From Opitutia bacterium (GTDB lineage Bacteria; Verrucomicrobiota; Verrucomicrobiia; Opitutales; Opitutaceae), in contig CANIJN010000029.1 of assembly GCA_947467625.1 (NCBI GenBank), forward strand, positions 1 through 33,839: a stretch of 33,839 nt of DNA. The letters run 5' to 3'. A program made the position numbers and the translations under genes. The notes beneath the pieces were generated by a model. It had not been told where the DNA came from and searched no databases. It was given only the letters and a program-made list of their open reading frames with translations. This document shows, piece after piece, positions 26,148 through 33,400 of the stretch. Numbering within the stretch: the first letter of the stretch is position 1; every line of letters starts with the position of its first letter.

Positions 26148-26459
26148 ATGATCACTTTTGTCGAGGATGAGCAATTCACCAAAGCGGCCGACCGGCTGCT
26201 CAGTGGTGATGAACTCTTTGCCCTCATGCAGAAGCTCGCGGCGGAGCCCGAGGCCGGTGACATGATTCCGCAGTCGGGTGGCTGTCGAAAGCTCCGTTTC
26301 GCCGCCAGGGGCAAAGGCTCTCGCGGTGGAGCCCGCGTGATCTATTTTTATCGATCCAGCGCCGGGCAAATCTTGCTCCTGGAAATTTACGCCAAGAACG
26401 AAAAGACCAATCTTTCTCCCAACGAACTCAAGGTTCTTAAACAAAAGGCCAAGTCATGA
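26148..26459 (+). CDS. Type II toxin, RelE/HigB-like mRNA interferase
   Basis: A 103-residue cytoplasmic protein of the usual RelE/ParE-superfamily size. Markers are the N-terminal FVEDEQFTKAADRLLS helix, the central GCRKLRFAARGKGSRGGARV strand region, IYFYRSSAGQILLLEIYAKN, and the basic NELKVLKQKAK tail. RelE/HigB toxins cut mRNA on the ribosome when the antitoxin is lost. Its stop overlaps the antitoxin start (ATGA, 26456-26459), giving the toxin-first order typical of higBA-type pairs. It is one of two genes on the plus strand in the middle of a long minus-strand array. The 107 bp before it (26041-26147) also contains the start region of the receptor gene transcribed the other way; I see only weak promoter-like hexamers there. 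Confidence 0.85.
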   Translation: MITFVEDEQFTKAADRLLSGDELFALMQKLAAEPEAGDMIPQSGGCRKLRFAARGKGSRGGARVIYFYRSSAGQILLLEIYAKNEKTNLSPNELKVLKQKAKS

Positions 26460-26830
26460 AACCCGCAGAACTCAAAGAAATCGTGCGCCGCAAAACGGCC
26501 CTGCTCGCCGGCACCACCCGGCCCGGCCGCGTCACGCAACTCGTGCCCAACGGCAAAGGCGGCTACGTGCGGCGGCTGATCAACCCAGAGACCTATCGCA
26601 AGGCGCAGGCGGCCGACCAAGCTGCGAGCGTGACGGCGGCGAGGGCGAAGCTCGGGCTTTCCCAGCGGGAGATGGCTACCTTGATGGGCATTTCCCCACG
26701 GACCCTTCAGAACTGGGAACAGGGCCAGCGCGAACCCGATCAGGCGGCGAAAATGCTGCTGCGCGTGGCCGTGCGGCATCCGCAGTCCGTGCTCGATGCG
26801 GCCGAGCCAGTTTTGGCCCGCGCGGGTTGA
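26456..26830 (+). CDS. Type II antitoxin, HigA-like with XRE helix-turn-helix
   Basis: A 124-residue antitoxin. The N-terminal half (1-55) is the toxin-binding part, with GRVTQLVPNGKGGYVRRLIN. Residues 60-108 form an XRE-type HTH: TAARAKLGLSQREMATLMGI followed by SPRTLQNWEQGQREPDQAAK, similar to the DNA-binding domain of HigA/MqsA-like antitoxins. It should neutralise the toxin and repress the shared promoter. The ATGA overlap couples its synthesis to the toxin. It ends 106 bp from the convergent fecR gene; the gap (26831-26936) has a small GC-rich hairpin but no clear terminator. The pair is self-contained and typical of modules that move between genomes. Confidence 0.85.
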   Translation: MKPAELKEIVRRKTALLAGTTRPGRVTQLVPNGKGGYVRRLINPETYRKAQAADQAASVTAARAKLGLSQREMATLMGISPRTLQNWEQGQREPDQAAKMLLRVAVRHPQSVLDAAEPVLARAG

Positions 26831-26936
26831 GCGAGCATTCGTGGTCATCGCAGGACTCGGGTAGCGGAGGGTCCGCCAAACGTAACTCGGCAAAGCCACG
26901 GACCCGGCGTCCTCATGCCCAACACCCCGTCCGGCG

Positions 26937-28028
26937 TCACCGCCGCGAGCGCAGCACGGTTTCGTTGCCGCGCGTTTCGACCGCCACTTGGGCGGTGGCC
27001 GCGAGCAGCACCAAAAAACCATCGGGATCATCGGCACGGAAGGAACCGCCGAAACGCAGGCCCGCCAGCGCCACATCGGCGACCACGAATTGCTGGCGAT
27101 TGTAGCGATTGAACTCCGCGACGATCTCGGCGAGTGGCGCCGCCTCGAAGGCGAGCGTGCGCTGCTGCCACGCCAGCGCCGCCTCGATTTCGCTGCGGGC
27201 CAACCGCTCCACGGTGGCGGTCACGATTGGCGCGCTGGGCTTCGGAATGCTCACCTTCGCTTTTTCGCCGGCGGAAAGCACGGGCGCATCACGCGTCGCT
27301 TCCACTTTCGGCAGGAGCGTCGCGCGGGGCGCGCCGGGCTGCGCAGACTCCACCCCGACTTTGCCCTCGGTCACGAGGACCTCTACCGATCCAGCAGCCG
27401 TGGCGACGCTGAAGGCCGTGCCCACCGCGCGGACGCCGACGCCATTGGCCTCCACCACGAACGGGCGCGCGGGATCCTTCGCCACGGTAAAGTGCGCCTC
27501 GCCGCGGAGCAGCTGAATGTGGCGCTCGTGCCGGCCCAAGCTGACGGCGATCGCGGAGGACGGGCGCAGCCGCACAACGGAGCCATCGGGCAGGTTGACG
27601 CGCTTGAGCATGCCGGCTTCCGCCGTGGTCGACTCGGCGAACTGCGTTTCCTGGTCGCCCGGTCGTTGCCAGACCCAGGCGGCGATGGTGAGTGAGGCCG
27701 CGGCCGCCAGCGAAGCGGGCAGCCAGAAGCGGCGCGTCCGGTGCGCCAGTGTGGAAACGCCGGGAGAATCAGCCGAGGGCGCAGTCGTCGCGGCCAGAGA
27801 GGCCAGCGAGAGTTCGCGGGTGCGATCCAAGAGCGACCACGTGTCCTCCATGTCGCCGAACAGCTCGGCGTGACGGGCATCTTGCTCGAGCCAGCGGATA
27901 AATTCCTCATGCTCGGAGGACGTCAGGCCGGCGTCTTGACGCGCCCGCCATTCCGCCGCCGCGCGCACGGCGGCAGCACCAGCGTCGCGGTCGCCGTCGC
28001 CGGGCGATTGGCGTGGGTCAGGGGTCAT
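26937..28028 (-). CDS. fecR: FecR-family anti-sigma factor (locus B)
   Basis: A 363-residue inner-membrane protein. The cytoplasmic DUF4880 region (about 20-65, AAAEWRARQDAGLTSSEHEE) is followed by a membrane helix (101-120, FWLPASLAAAASLTIAAWVW), a periplasmic FecR domain (about 140-225, VNLPDGSVVRLRPSSAI and VRAVGTAFSVATAAGSVEVL) and a C-terminal DUF4974-like domain (290-355, PLAEIVAEFNRYNRQQFVVA). The start at 28028 lies 11 bases inside the sigma gene end, so the two are tightly coupled. It is predicted to hold the locus B sigma factor until the receptor (22258-26040) signals. The receptor is normally the next gene, but here the toxin-antitoxin pair intervenes on the opposite strand, so the receptor needs its own promoter. 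Confidence 0.9.
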   Translation of the reverse strand: MTPDPRQSPGDGDRDAGAAAVRAAAEWRARQDAGLTSSEHEEFIRWLEQDARHAELFGDMEDTWSLLDRTRELSLASLAATTAPSADSPGVSTLAHRTRRFWLPASLAAAASLTIAAWVWQRPGDQETQFAESTTAEAGMLKRVNLPDGSVVRLRPSSAIAVSLGRHERHIQLLRGEAHFTVAKDPARPFVVEANGVGVRAVGTAFSVATAAGSVEVLVTEGKVGVESAQPGAPRATLLPKVEATRDAPVLSAGEKAKVSIPKPSAPIVTATVERLARSEIEAALAWQQRTLAFEAAPLAEIVAEFNRYNRQQFVVADVALAGLRFGGSFRADDPDGFLVLLAATAQVAVETRGNETVLRSRR

Positions 28029-28599
28029 GGCGATCTTTCCGCAGCAAACCGCGGGCCCGAAAATATTCCCGGCAGCGCAGCATCGCGAGGGTGATGTGGG
28101 CGTTCACCGTGTTGCGAGTGATCCCGAGGCGCGCGGCAATTTCTTCGTGGGAGAGGTCGTGATATTTTCGCAAGATGAGTACTTCGCGGCAGCGCTCGGG
28201 CAAGGTGCGGATCGCGGCGGCGAGCGTTTCGAGTTCGAAGTCGACATCGGGAGAGGTGGCATCGGCGTTACCCTCTAAGACGAACGAGCCCTCGGAATCA
28301 GTTAGAGGCTCGAATGCCACGACCCGATCTCTCCGCACGCGATCGAGCGCGGCATTACGCGCCGTGTTGAACAGATACGCCTTCGGATGGTCGATTTTTC
28401 CTGCGGCGCGGGCGCGAAAGACGCGCAAGTAGGCTTCCTGGAGGACATCGTCGATATCGCGCACCGAGGCAAACCGCGCTTGCAGCCAGGACCGCAGCGC
28501 CGGCTCGTGCGGGAGCACTTCGGAGGCAAACCAAGCGGCGTGATCGGGACGGGGCGAATCCACGGCGAGACGAATGCAGTTGCGAACCGCGGAGTTCAA
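28018..28599 (-). CDS. fecI: ECF RNA polymerase sigma factor, FecI-like (locus B)
   Basis: A 193-residue ECF sigma factor starting at the TTG at 28599. The open frame extends to 28680, but alignment to the locus A sigma factor is gap-free only from this TTG, and the upstream 27 codons are Arg/Pro/His-rich. Region 2 (about 32-95) includes DIDDVLQEAYLRV and PKAYLFNTARNAALDRVRRD; region 4 (133-172) includes TLPERCREVLILRKYHDLSH and EEIAARLGITRNTVNAHI. It shares NSAVRNCIRLAVDSPRPDHA-type N-terminal sequence with its paralogue. It should direct the locus B receptor operon. The 139-bp gap to the PSD1 stop (28600-28738) has no clear promoter. Confidence 0.88.
   Translation of the reverse strand: MNSAVRNCIRLAVDSPRPDHAAWFASEVLPHEPALRSWLQARFASVRDIDDVLQEAYLRVFRARAAGKIDHPKAYLFNTARNAALDRVRRDRVVAFEPLTDSEGSFVLEGNADATSPDVDFELETLAAAIRTLPERCREVLILRKYHDLSHEEIAARLGITRNTVNAHITLAMLRCREYFRARGLLRKDRHDP
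28540..28579 (-). repeat. Segment nearly identical at base level to the locus A sigma gene (copy 2)
   Basis: Partner of 9411-9450: 39 of 40 bases match, inside the 5' coding part of the locus B sigma gene. The codons for RLAVDSPRPDH are the same in both genes, although the rest of the proteins have diverged considerably. Confidence 0.75.
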
Positions 28600-28738
28600 G
28601 TGCGGATGCGGGCGAGGCGAAAGTCTCGCGCCAAGCTGGCAGGTTGCTCCGCGCACCCCGGCCGCTGCCGTCGCCCGCAATCAATAACTGAAGCGGCTCG
28701 TGATCACCCATTCGAGCGGGGGATTGGTAAATGAAGAG

Positions 28739-31195
28739 TTAGTTTTCCTGAAACGCGGGGCTCGCCACGATCCCGTGGATCATGTCGCGGAGACCGCGCC
28801 CGGGGGTGCGCAGGTCCTTGACGATGGTGTCCACGGCAGCGCGGTCGGTGAGGCCGGGCTCGCGGCCGATGGCGTAGGTCAGGAGCTTCTGCGCAAGGGC
28901 GCGGGTGGTGTGCTCGTGGCGCTCGATGAGCAGGTGGCGGAAGTCGGCGACGCCGGTGAATTTTTCGCCCGTCGGTAGGTCGCCGCTCGAATCGATCTTC
29001 TGCTCTTTCGCGTAGGTCGCGCGCCAGCCGCCGATGGCGTCGAAGTTTTCCAACGCGAAGCCGTAGGGATCGATCTTTTGGTGACACGCGGCGCAGGTGG
29101 CGTTCTCGCGATGTTTGGCGAGCTGCTCGCGGATCGTCTTGGCTCCGCTGGCGTCGGGTTCGATGACCGGCACGTCGGGCGGCGGCGGTGGCGGCGTGTA
29201 GCCGAGGATTTTTTGTTGCACGTAGACGCCACGCACGACGGGCGAAGTATCGACGCCGTTGGCCGAGGCGGTCAGGAACGCGCCTTGTCCGAGGAGACCG
29301 CCCCGCACGCCTGGCGGCACGGACACCTGCCGCAGGTGCACGCCCTCTACCGGCGGTAGACCGTAGTGCTGGGCGAGTTCGCGATTCAAAAACGTGTAGT
29401 CGGCGGCGACGAATTCGCGCGGGGGCAGATTGCGGTCGAGCACGTGGCGGAAAAATGCCGCCGTCTCGCCGCGCATCGCCGCTTCGAGGTTGTCGCGGTA
29501 AAAGCTGATGAAGTCGGGCGAAGGCGGCATCTCGCCGAGGTTGTCGAGGTTCAGCCAGAGTCGGACGAAGTTCTCCACGAAGCGCTGCGACTTCGGGTCG
29601 GCCAGCATACGATCCACCTGCGCGCGCAGGGTCGTGGGTTCGTGAATTTTTCCGTCGTGGGCGAGCTGGAGCAGCGCCGCGTCGGGCATCGACGACCAGA
29701 GGAAATACGACAGACGCGACGCCAGCGCGTGGTCGTTGAGTTTACCGGTGCCGTCGTGCAGATGGAGGAAGGCAGGTGAACAGAGGATCGCTTGAAAACC
29801 GAGTTGCAGTGCGGTGAGCGGCTGCATGCCCGCGTCGAGTTTGGCGGCAACGAGCGTCTCGATGGGAGTGAGTTCGCCGGCCCGCAGGGGGCGGCGAAAC
29901 GCGGCGGCGGCGAAAACGCGGAGGCGTTCAGGAATAGTCGCGCGGTTGATTTGGTCGGGCCGGAGGTTGGCGTAAAGCAACGCGTGACCCCGAGTCGGCC
30001 ACTGATCGAGGTGCGGACCGTTGACCTGCATTTCCCAGATGCGGAGCTTGGGGCCGCGATAGACTTTAAGGAGAGCAACCGAGCGCTCGCCAGGATTTTG
30101 GATGGCTGCGGGTGCCTTCAGTTCGGGATACCGCTCGCCATTGCGGCTCATGAGAAAGGCCTGCCGCTTGGCCCTGACCGGGCCGTTGCGGAAGCGCACC
30201 TCGGGTTCCTCGCCGCGCTCGAGATCCACGGTCCACTCGAACCACTGGGGCTGTTCGCTGGTGAGTTCCACCAAGGCGAGCGTGCGCTGCGTGGTGATGT
30301 TGCCCGTGCTCTCGACGCTGCCCTCGCGATTCACTGCGGCGATTTCCATCACGATCGGATCGCCGTTCCGGTAGTCGTCGATGAAGTCGTAGGGGTGCGT
30401 GCGGTCGATGGCGGCGGCTTGGATGCGAATCGTGTAGCGCCCGCTCTGCGGCGCGCCGCCGCGCGCCATCGGTGCGAACCCGATGTGCCCGCCGCGATAC
30501 TGCCGCCCGACGAGATCGTCATAGCCCTTGTCGGAGACCCAGCGATAACGGTCCGTCTGAAAGAGCTTGGGCAGATCGGCGATTTTTCTTTTCTCGAAAT
30601 AGAATGGCGAGCGTTGCGCGTAGCCCTTCGTCTCCGGTTTCGGCCCAAACGCCGTCGCACGCTTGATGGCTTCCTCGGCGGCGACGAAATAGTGATCGAG
30701 CAACATCCCCGACGTCACTTGCGCGGCGGCATTATTGTCGAAGCCACCGACGCGCGATTCCGGCGGAAAATCGACGGTGGGATTCCATCCCGCGACGTTG
30801 AGTCCGAGCAGGTCGCCGATGGTCTGGCGGTATTCGTAGCTGTTGAGCCGGCGCAGCACCGTATGAGGTGCGGTGGCTTTGAAACGCTGCGCCGCCTCAC
30901 CGACGGAGGCCGTGATCGCATCCACGGCCGCGAGGATTTCCGGTTTCGGTGGCTGCTTCTCCTTGTGCGGCGGCATCTCGCCCTGGTTGAGCTGATCGAG
31001 AATCTCCTGCCAGAGGAGCGCCTCGTCCGGAGTTTTGATTGCTGCGGTGAGCGAATCGAACCGCCGGTCGCCCTTCTGTTTCTCGGGGCCGTGGCATTTG
31101 ATGCAGTAGGTCTTCAGGAACTCGGGGGAAGGGCCGGCAAAAAGATGGGCGGTAAAAAATGCTGAGAACAGAAGTCCCCATCTTTGACCGCACAT
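28739..31195 (-). CDS. PSD1-type cytochrome c protein (DUF1587/1595/1592/1588/1585)
   Basis: An 818-residue exported protein of the PVC-specific PSD1 architecture. Near the N-terminus LKTYCIKCHGPEKQKGDRRF carries a heme motif (C31, C34, H35). A DUF1587 region follows (HTVLRRLNSYEYRQTIGDLL), then carbohydrate-binding-like and DUF1595/DUF1592 parts (LASRLSYFLWSSMPDAALLQ), and the DUF1588/DUF1585 end with a second CxxCH (TCAACHQKIDPYGFALENFD). These proteins usually neighbour DUF1552 proteins, are proposed to act in periplasmic redox or polysaccharide breakdown, and lack a proven biochemical role. The start at 31195 and residues 1-22 (MCGQRWGLLFSAFFTAHLFA GP) lie within the left hairpin of the GxxExxY element, so the signal peptide is element-derived. 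The ORF's further extension to 31324 overlaps the GxxExxY gene and is rejected. Confidence 0.85.
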   Translation of the reverse strand: MCGQRWGLLFSAFFTAHLFAGPSPEFLKTYCIKCHGPEKQKGDRRFDSLTAAIKTPDEALLWQEILDQLNQGEMPPHKEKQPPKPEILAAVDAITASVGEAAQRFKATAPHTVLRRLNSYEYRQTIGDLLGLNVAGWNPTVDFPPESRVGGFDNNAAAQVTSGMLLDHYFVAAEEAIKRATAFGPKPETKGYAQRSPFYFEKRKIADLPKLFQTDRYRWVSDKGYDDLVGRQYRGGHIGFAPMARGGAPQSGRYTIRIQAAAIDRTHPYDFIDDYRNGDPIVMEIAAVNREGSVESTGNITTQRTLALVELTSEQPQWFEWTVDLERGEEPEVRFRNGPVRAKRQAFLMSRNGERYPELKAPAAIQNPGERSVALLKVYRGPKLRIWEMQVNGPHLDQWPTRGHALLYANLRPDQINRATIPERLRVFAAAAFRRPLRAGELTPIETLVAAKLDAGMQPLTALQLGFQAILCSPAFLHLHDGTGKLNDHALASRLSYFLWSSMPDAALLQLAHDGKIHEPTTLRAQVDRMLADPKSQRFVENFVRLWLNLDNLGEMPPSPDFISFYRDNLEAAMRGETAAFFRHVLDRNLPPREFVAADYTFLNRELAQHYGLPPVEGVHLRQVSVPPGVRGGLLGQGAFLTASANGVDTSPVVRGVYVQQKILGYTPPPPPPDVPVIEPDASGAKTIREQLAKHRENATCAACHQKIDPYGFALENFDAIGGWRATYAKEQKIDSSGDLPTGEKFTGVADFRHLLIERHEHTTRALAQKLLTYAIGREPGLTDRAAVDTIVKDLRTPGRGLRDMIHGIVASPAFQEN

Positions 31196-31205
31196 TTTTT
31201 TGCCG
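31131..31205 (+). repeat. Left terminal hairpin of the GxxExxY element
   Basis: Arms 31135-31161 and 31179-31205 are imperfect inverted repeats (23 of 27 paired) around a 17-base loop. The outer arm's 30 bases (31131-31160) are repeated perfectly inverted at 32057-32086. On the minus strand the inner arm contains the ATG and the outer arm the FFTAHLFAG codons of the PSD1 protein. It has no trailing T-run, so it does not look like an ordinary terminator. Confidence 0.85.
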
Positions 31206-31214
31206 AATAAAAAC

Positions 31215-32000
31215 TCAGCGAATGGTGGTGAAGGTAACATGGCGGTGATTGATATTGGCCCAATGAATGGCCTTGAGGGTGGTGTGTTGAATGAGGCGGC
31301 GGGCATGTACCTCAAACGCTTCAAGTCGATCCGGGAAGCCGGTTAGCTTGAAAGCGACATCAGGTGCCAGGAGGCGCATCGTTTGATCGTGCAGATGTCC
31401 TTTCGCTCCCATGACTGGCACAGGCATCAGAACCCGCTCCTCGCCACCCAGGAAGTGGGTCAACGCCTCTTCGTAGAGCCCCGTCTCAAGGCCGGAACCC
31501 CAGTCTTTGATCACGCTCATCAGGTGGTCATGGAAGCAGGCTGACCCGGCAACGGCAGGTTCGAACTTGGACGTGTCCACGGCTGGATTTCGCAACGCAT
31601 CCAACCGCAAGTGGCAGTTCACGAACTCAGCGCTTACTCGCTCGGGACGGACGTTGATGAGCTTGCCATGCGGGAGATCAAAGAGGAGCAGGTAGTTGAT
31701 GGTCTGACCGCGATGACGGGAGGCAATACTCTCGGCGGCCTTGAACTCGAAAATCCCTCGTTTGTGGGCGAGGACGTCGAGTTTGTAGAGCTTCGAGAAC
31801 GATCCGTGAGTGACGGTGACCGGGAGTTCCAGCTCCATGCTTGGCAACCTGCCGGCGAGCTCGCGTTTATAGACGGCTTCATCGAAGAAGCGACCGAACT
31901 CGTGGTGGATTTCATACACGCAGTTCATCACCTCGTAGGCGATCTGACCGAACTCGGATTGAGTCGGGCGGATGGTTTCGGTGGTGCGGGTGATGGGCAT
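31215..32000 (-). CDS. GxxExxY-family protein, two-domain, PD-(D/E)XK-like
   Basis: A 261-residue cytoplasmic protein. The start at 32000 (MPITRTTETIRPTQSE) is preferred; an upstream TTG at 32036 lies inside the hairpin and adds residues encoded by the repeat. The N-terminal domain (about 15-130) has YEIHHEFGRFFDEAVYKREL, corresponding to the family's IHxxLGxGxxExxY segment with E41 and Y44 kept, then LYKLDVLAHKRGIFEFKAAE (D75, E85, K87) and INYLLLF...GKLINV, resembling a PD-(D/E)XK nuclease core. The C-terminal half (about 155-261) has a second copy-like segment GSGLETGLYEEAL with Glu shifted by one, then LAPDVAFK and FEVHARR. GxxExxY proteins have no established function; they occur in many copies in some Verrucomicrobia. 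It is enclosed by hairpin repeats, suggesting a part in the element's own maintenance (inference). Confidence 0.8.
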   Translation of the reverse strand: MPITRTTETIRPTQSEFGQIAYEVMNCVYEIHHEFGRFFDEAVYKRELAGRLPSMELELPVTVTHGSFSKLYKLDVLAHKRGIFEFKAAESIASRHRGQTINYLLLFDLPHGKLINVRPERVSAEFVNCHLRLDALRNPAVDTSKFEPAVAGSACFHDHLMSVIKDWGSGLETGLYEEALTHFLGGEERVLMPVPVMGAKGHLHDQTMRLLAPDVAFKLTGFPDRLEAFEVHARRLIQHTTLKAIHWANINHRHVTFTTIR

Positions 32001-32015
32001 CGGGAATGGGTTTCG

Positions 32016-32086
32016 CGGCAAAAAGATGTGCGGCAAAAGATGAATGCAGTGATCCTATTTTTTACCGCCCATCTTTTTGCCGGCCC
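32016..32086 (+). repeat. Right terminal hairpin of the GxxExxY element
   Basis: Arms 32016-32042 and 32057-32082 pair at 23 of 26 positions around a 14-base loop. The inner arm shows the tandem units most cleanly (GCGGCAAAAAGATG then GCGGCAAAAGATG). The outer arm ends at 32086, 3 bases from the DUF1552 stop codon. The inner arm matches the reverse complement of the left inner arm at 24 of 27 bases. Confidence 0.85.
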
Positions 32087-32089
32087 AAA

Positions 32090-33400
32090 TCACCCGATCT
32101 TCATTGGCGAAAACGTGCCCGTGCTGCGCCCGAAGCCCTCGCGCTCCACGCCGAACCACTGGAGCGAGGACAGCCAGAGATTGGACAGCTGGATCCGTTT
32201 GCGCTCTTCGGCCGGGCACACGACGTGGCCCTGATGCTGGAGGCTGCCTCCGGCGAGGATCACCGGGAGATTGCGGTTGGAGTGGGTGGAGCCGTTGCCC
32301 ATGCCGCTGCCGATCACCACGAGCGTGCTGTCCAGCAGACCCGCTTCCTTTAGTTTCCCTAACACGTGCGCGAACTGCGTGATCAAGTATTTCTCCACGA
32401 TCTGCAATTGGGTGAGCAGACCCTCCTGTTTACTGTGATGTGACAGCCCGTGGTAACCGCCGACGTTGAGGTCGGTCGTGTGAAATTGCAGCGGGACTTC
32501 GAACGTCGCCACGCGCGTCGAATCCGTTTGCAGCGCGAGCGCCATCAAATCCAAAAACAGCGGCATCTCTTCGATCTGCAATCGCTCCGCGTCCGTGATC
32601 GCATTAATGGGCGACTTCGGCTTCGGCCGCCCCAGCCACGCCTCGGACATTTGCAGCCGCCGCTCTGCGTCGCGCACCGACGTCAGATATTGGTCGAGTT
32701 TGCTGCGGTCCGCCGCATCCAGATTTCCACCCAGGTGCTTCGCCGACTCTCGCAACGCATCGAGCACGCTGGCGCGGTGCGACAGACGCTCGCGCTCCGC
32801 GACCTTGGCGCCTGCGCTCGCCTCGACAAACAGCGCTTCGAACAAACGCGCGGGATTGTTCACCGGCGGGATGCGCACGCCCGCGCGGTTCCAGCACATG
32901 TCCGTGCCCTCGGCCAATCCCGCGGTGATCGAGGGATAGCGCGTCGCGGAGCCGACGTGTTCTGCGGCGACCTGGTCGATCGAAATATTCTTTTCGGGAA
33001 ATCCCGCCGACTCTTCCTTTTTCACGCCGGTCAGGAACGAATGCACGGCGCCGTGTCCACCCTTCGCATCGTGATCGAGATGGGAGAAAACGGTGAAGTC
33101 CTTCCGATAGGCCTGCAACGGGGCGAGCGTCTTGCTGAGTGTAAACTGGCGCCCATCCGTCGTCGGGAAAAACCCCTCCGGCCAGAAGCCCAGATGATTG
33201 CCGATGCAGAGCAGCCGGCGCGGATCGGTCTTCGGAGCCGTGGCCGCAAAGCCGACGTTGAGACTCTCGAACGCCGGGAGTGCGAGTGCCATTCCCAGGC
33301 CGCGGAGGAAATGGCGGCGATCGATGAAAGGCGTGGAGGGTGTTTTGTTACGCTGAGTCGGACGTTCGGTGAAGCCGGGGGGGAGTGGTCTGATGTTCAC
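32090..33400 (-). CDS. DUF1552 family exported protein (Tat signal)
   Basis: A 436-residue protein of the DUF1552 family. A twin-arginine signal is seen in DRRHFLRGLGMALALPAFES (27-46). Typical blocks follow: RRLLCIGNHLGFWPEGFFP, FTVFSHLDHDAKGGHGAVHS, FLTG, SIDQVAAEHVG, RYPSITAGLAEG, YLTSVRDAERRLQMSEAWLG and GLLDSTLVVIGSGMGNGSTH. The His/Asp-rich blocks resemble the DUF1501 / alkaline-phosphatase-like proteins, suggesting a metal site. The function is unproven; in Planctomycetes and Verrucomicrobia it almost always accompanies a PSD1 cytochrome protein, which here follows but is separated by the GxxExxY element. The start is a GTG at 33400 whose GTGA overlaps the stop of the upstream PhoD-like gene (33397-33400), indicating one operon. 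The stop (32090) is 3 bp from the element. Confidence 0.88.
   Translation of the reverse strand: MNIRPLPPGFTERPTQRNKTPSTPFIDRRHFLRGLGMALALPAFESLNVGFAATAPKTDPRRLLCIGNHLGFWPEGFFPTTDGRQFTLSKTLAPLQAYRKDFTVFSHLDHDAKGGHGAVHSFLTGVKKEESAGFPEKNISIDQVAAEHVGSATRYPSITAGLAEGTDMCWNRAGVRIPPVNNPARLFEALFVEASAGAKVAERERLSHRASVLDALRESAKHLGGNLDAADRSKLDQYLTSVRDAERRLQMSEAWLGRPKPKSPINAITDAERLQIEEMPLFLDLMALALQTDSTRVATFEVPLQFHTTDLNVGGYHGLSHHSKQEGLLTQLQIVEKYLITQFAHVLGKLKEAGLLDSTLVVIGSGMGNGSTHSNRNLPVILAGGSLQHQGHVVCPAEERKRIQLSNLWLSSLQWFGVEREGFGRSTGTFSPMKIG

Larger units (their letters stand above)
31131..32086 (-). mobile_element. GxxExxY element with terminal hairpins and 30-bp perfect inverted ends
   Basis: A 956-bp unit inserted between the DUF1552 stop (32090) and the PSD1 protein. 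Its outermost 30 bases (31131-31160 and 32057-32086) are perfect inverted repeats. Each end also folds on itself: left arms 31135-31161 and 31179-31205 (23/27 pairing, 17-base loop), right arms 32016-32042 and 32057-32082 (23/26, 14-base loop). Every arm is about two tandem copies of a 13-base unit, GCGGYAAAARATG, so about eight units in all. The only complete gene inside is the GxxExxY protein. There is no transposase, so mobilisation would need a helper, or the protein itself acts on the hairpins. The reading as a mobile or dispersed element is inference from structure. Confidence 0.7.

Noticed and set aside
29792-31165. 457-codon plus-strand frame ending in the left hairpin
   Set aside because: Antisense to the PSD1 gene, which has two CxxCH motifs and clear DUF1592-type blocks.
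31131-31205. Left hairpin as an intrinsic terminator
   Set aside because: No T-run follows the stem on either strand, the downstream gene reads through it, and its exact copy at the other end of the element points to repeat structure.
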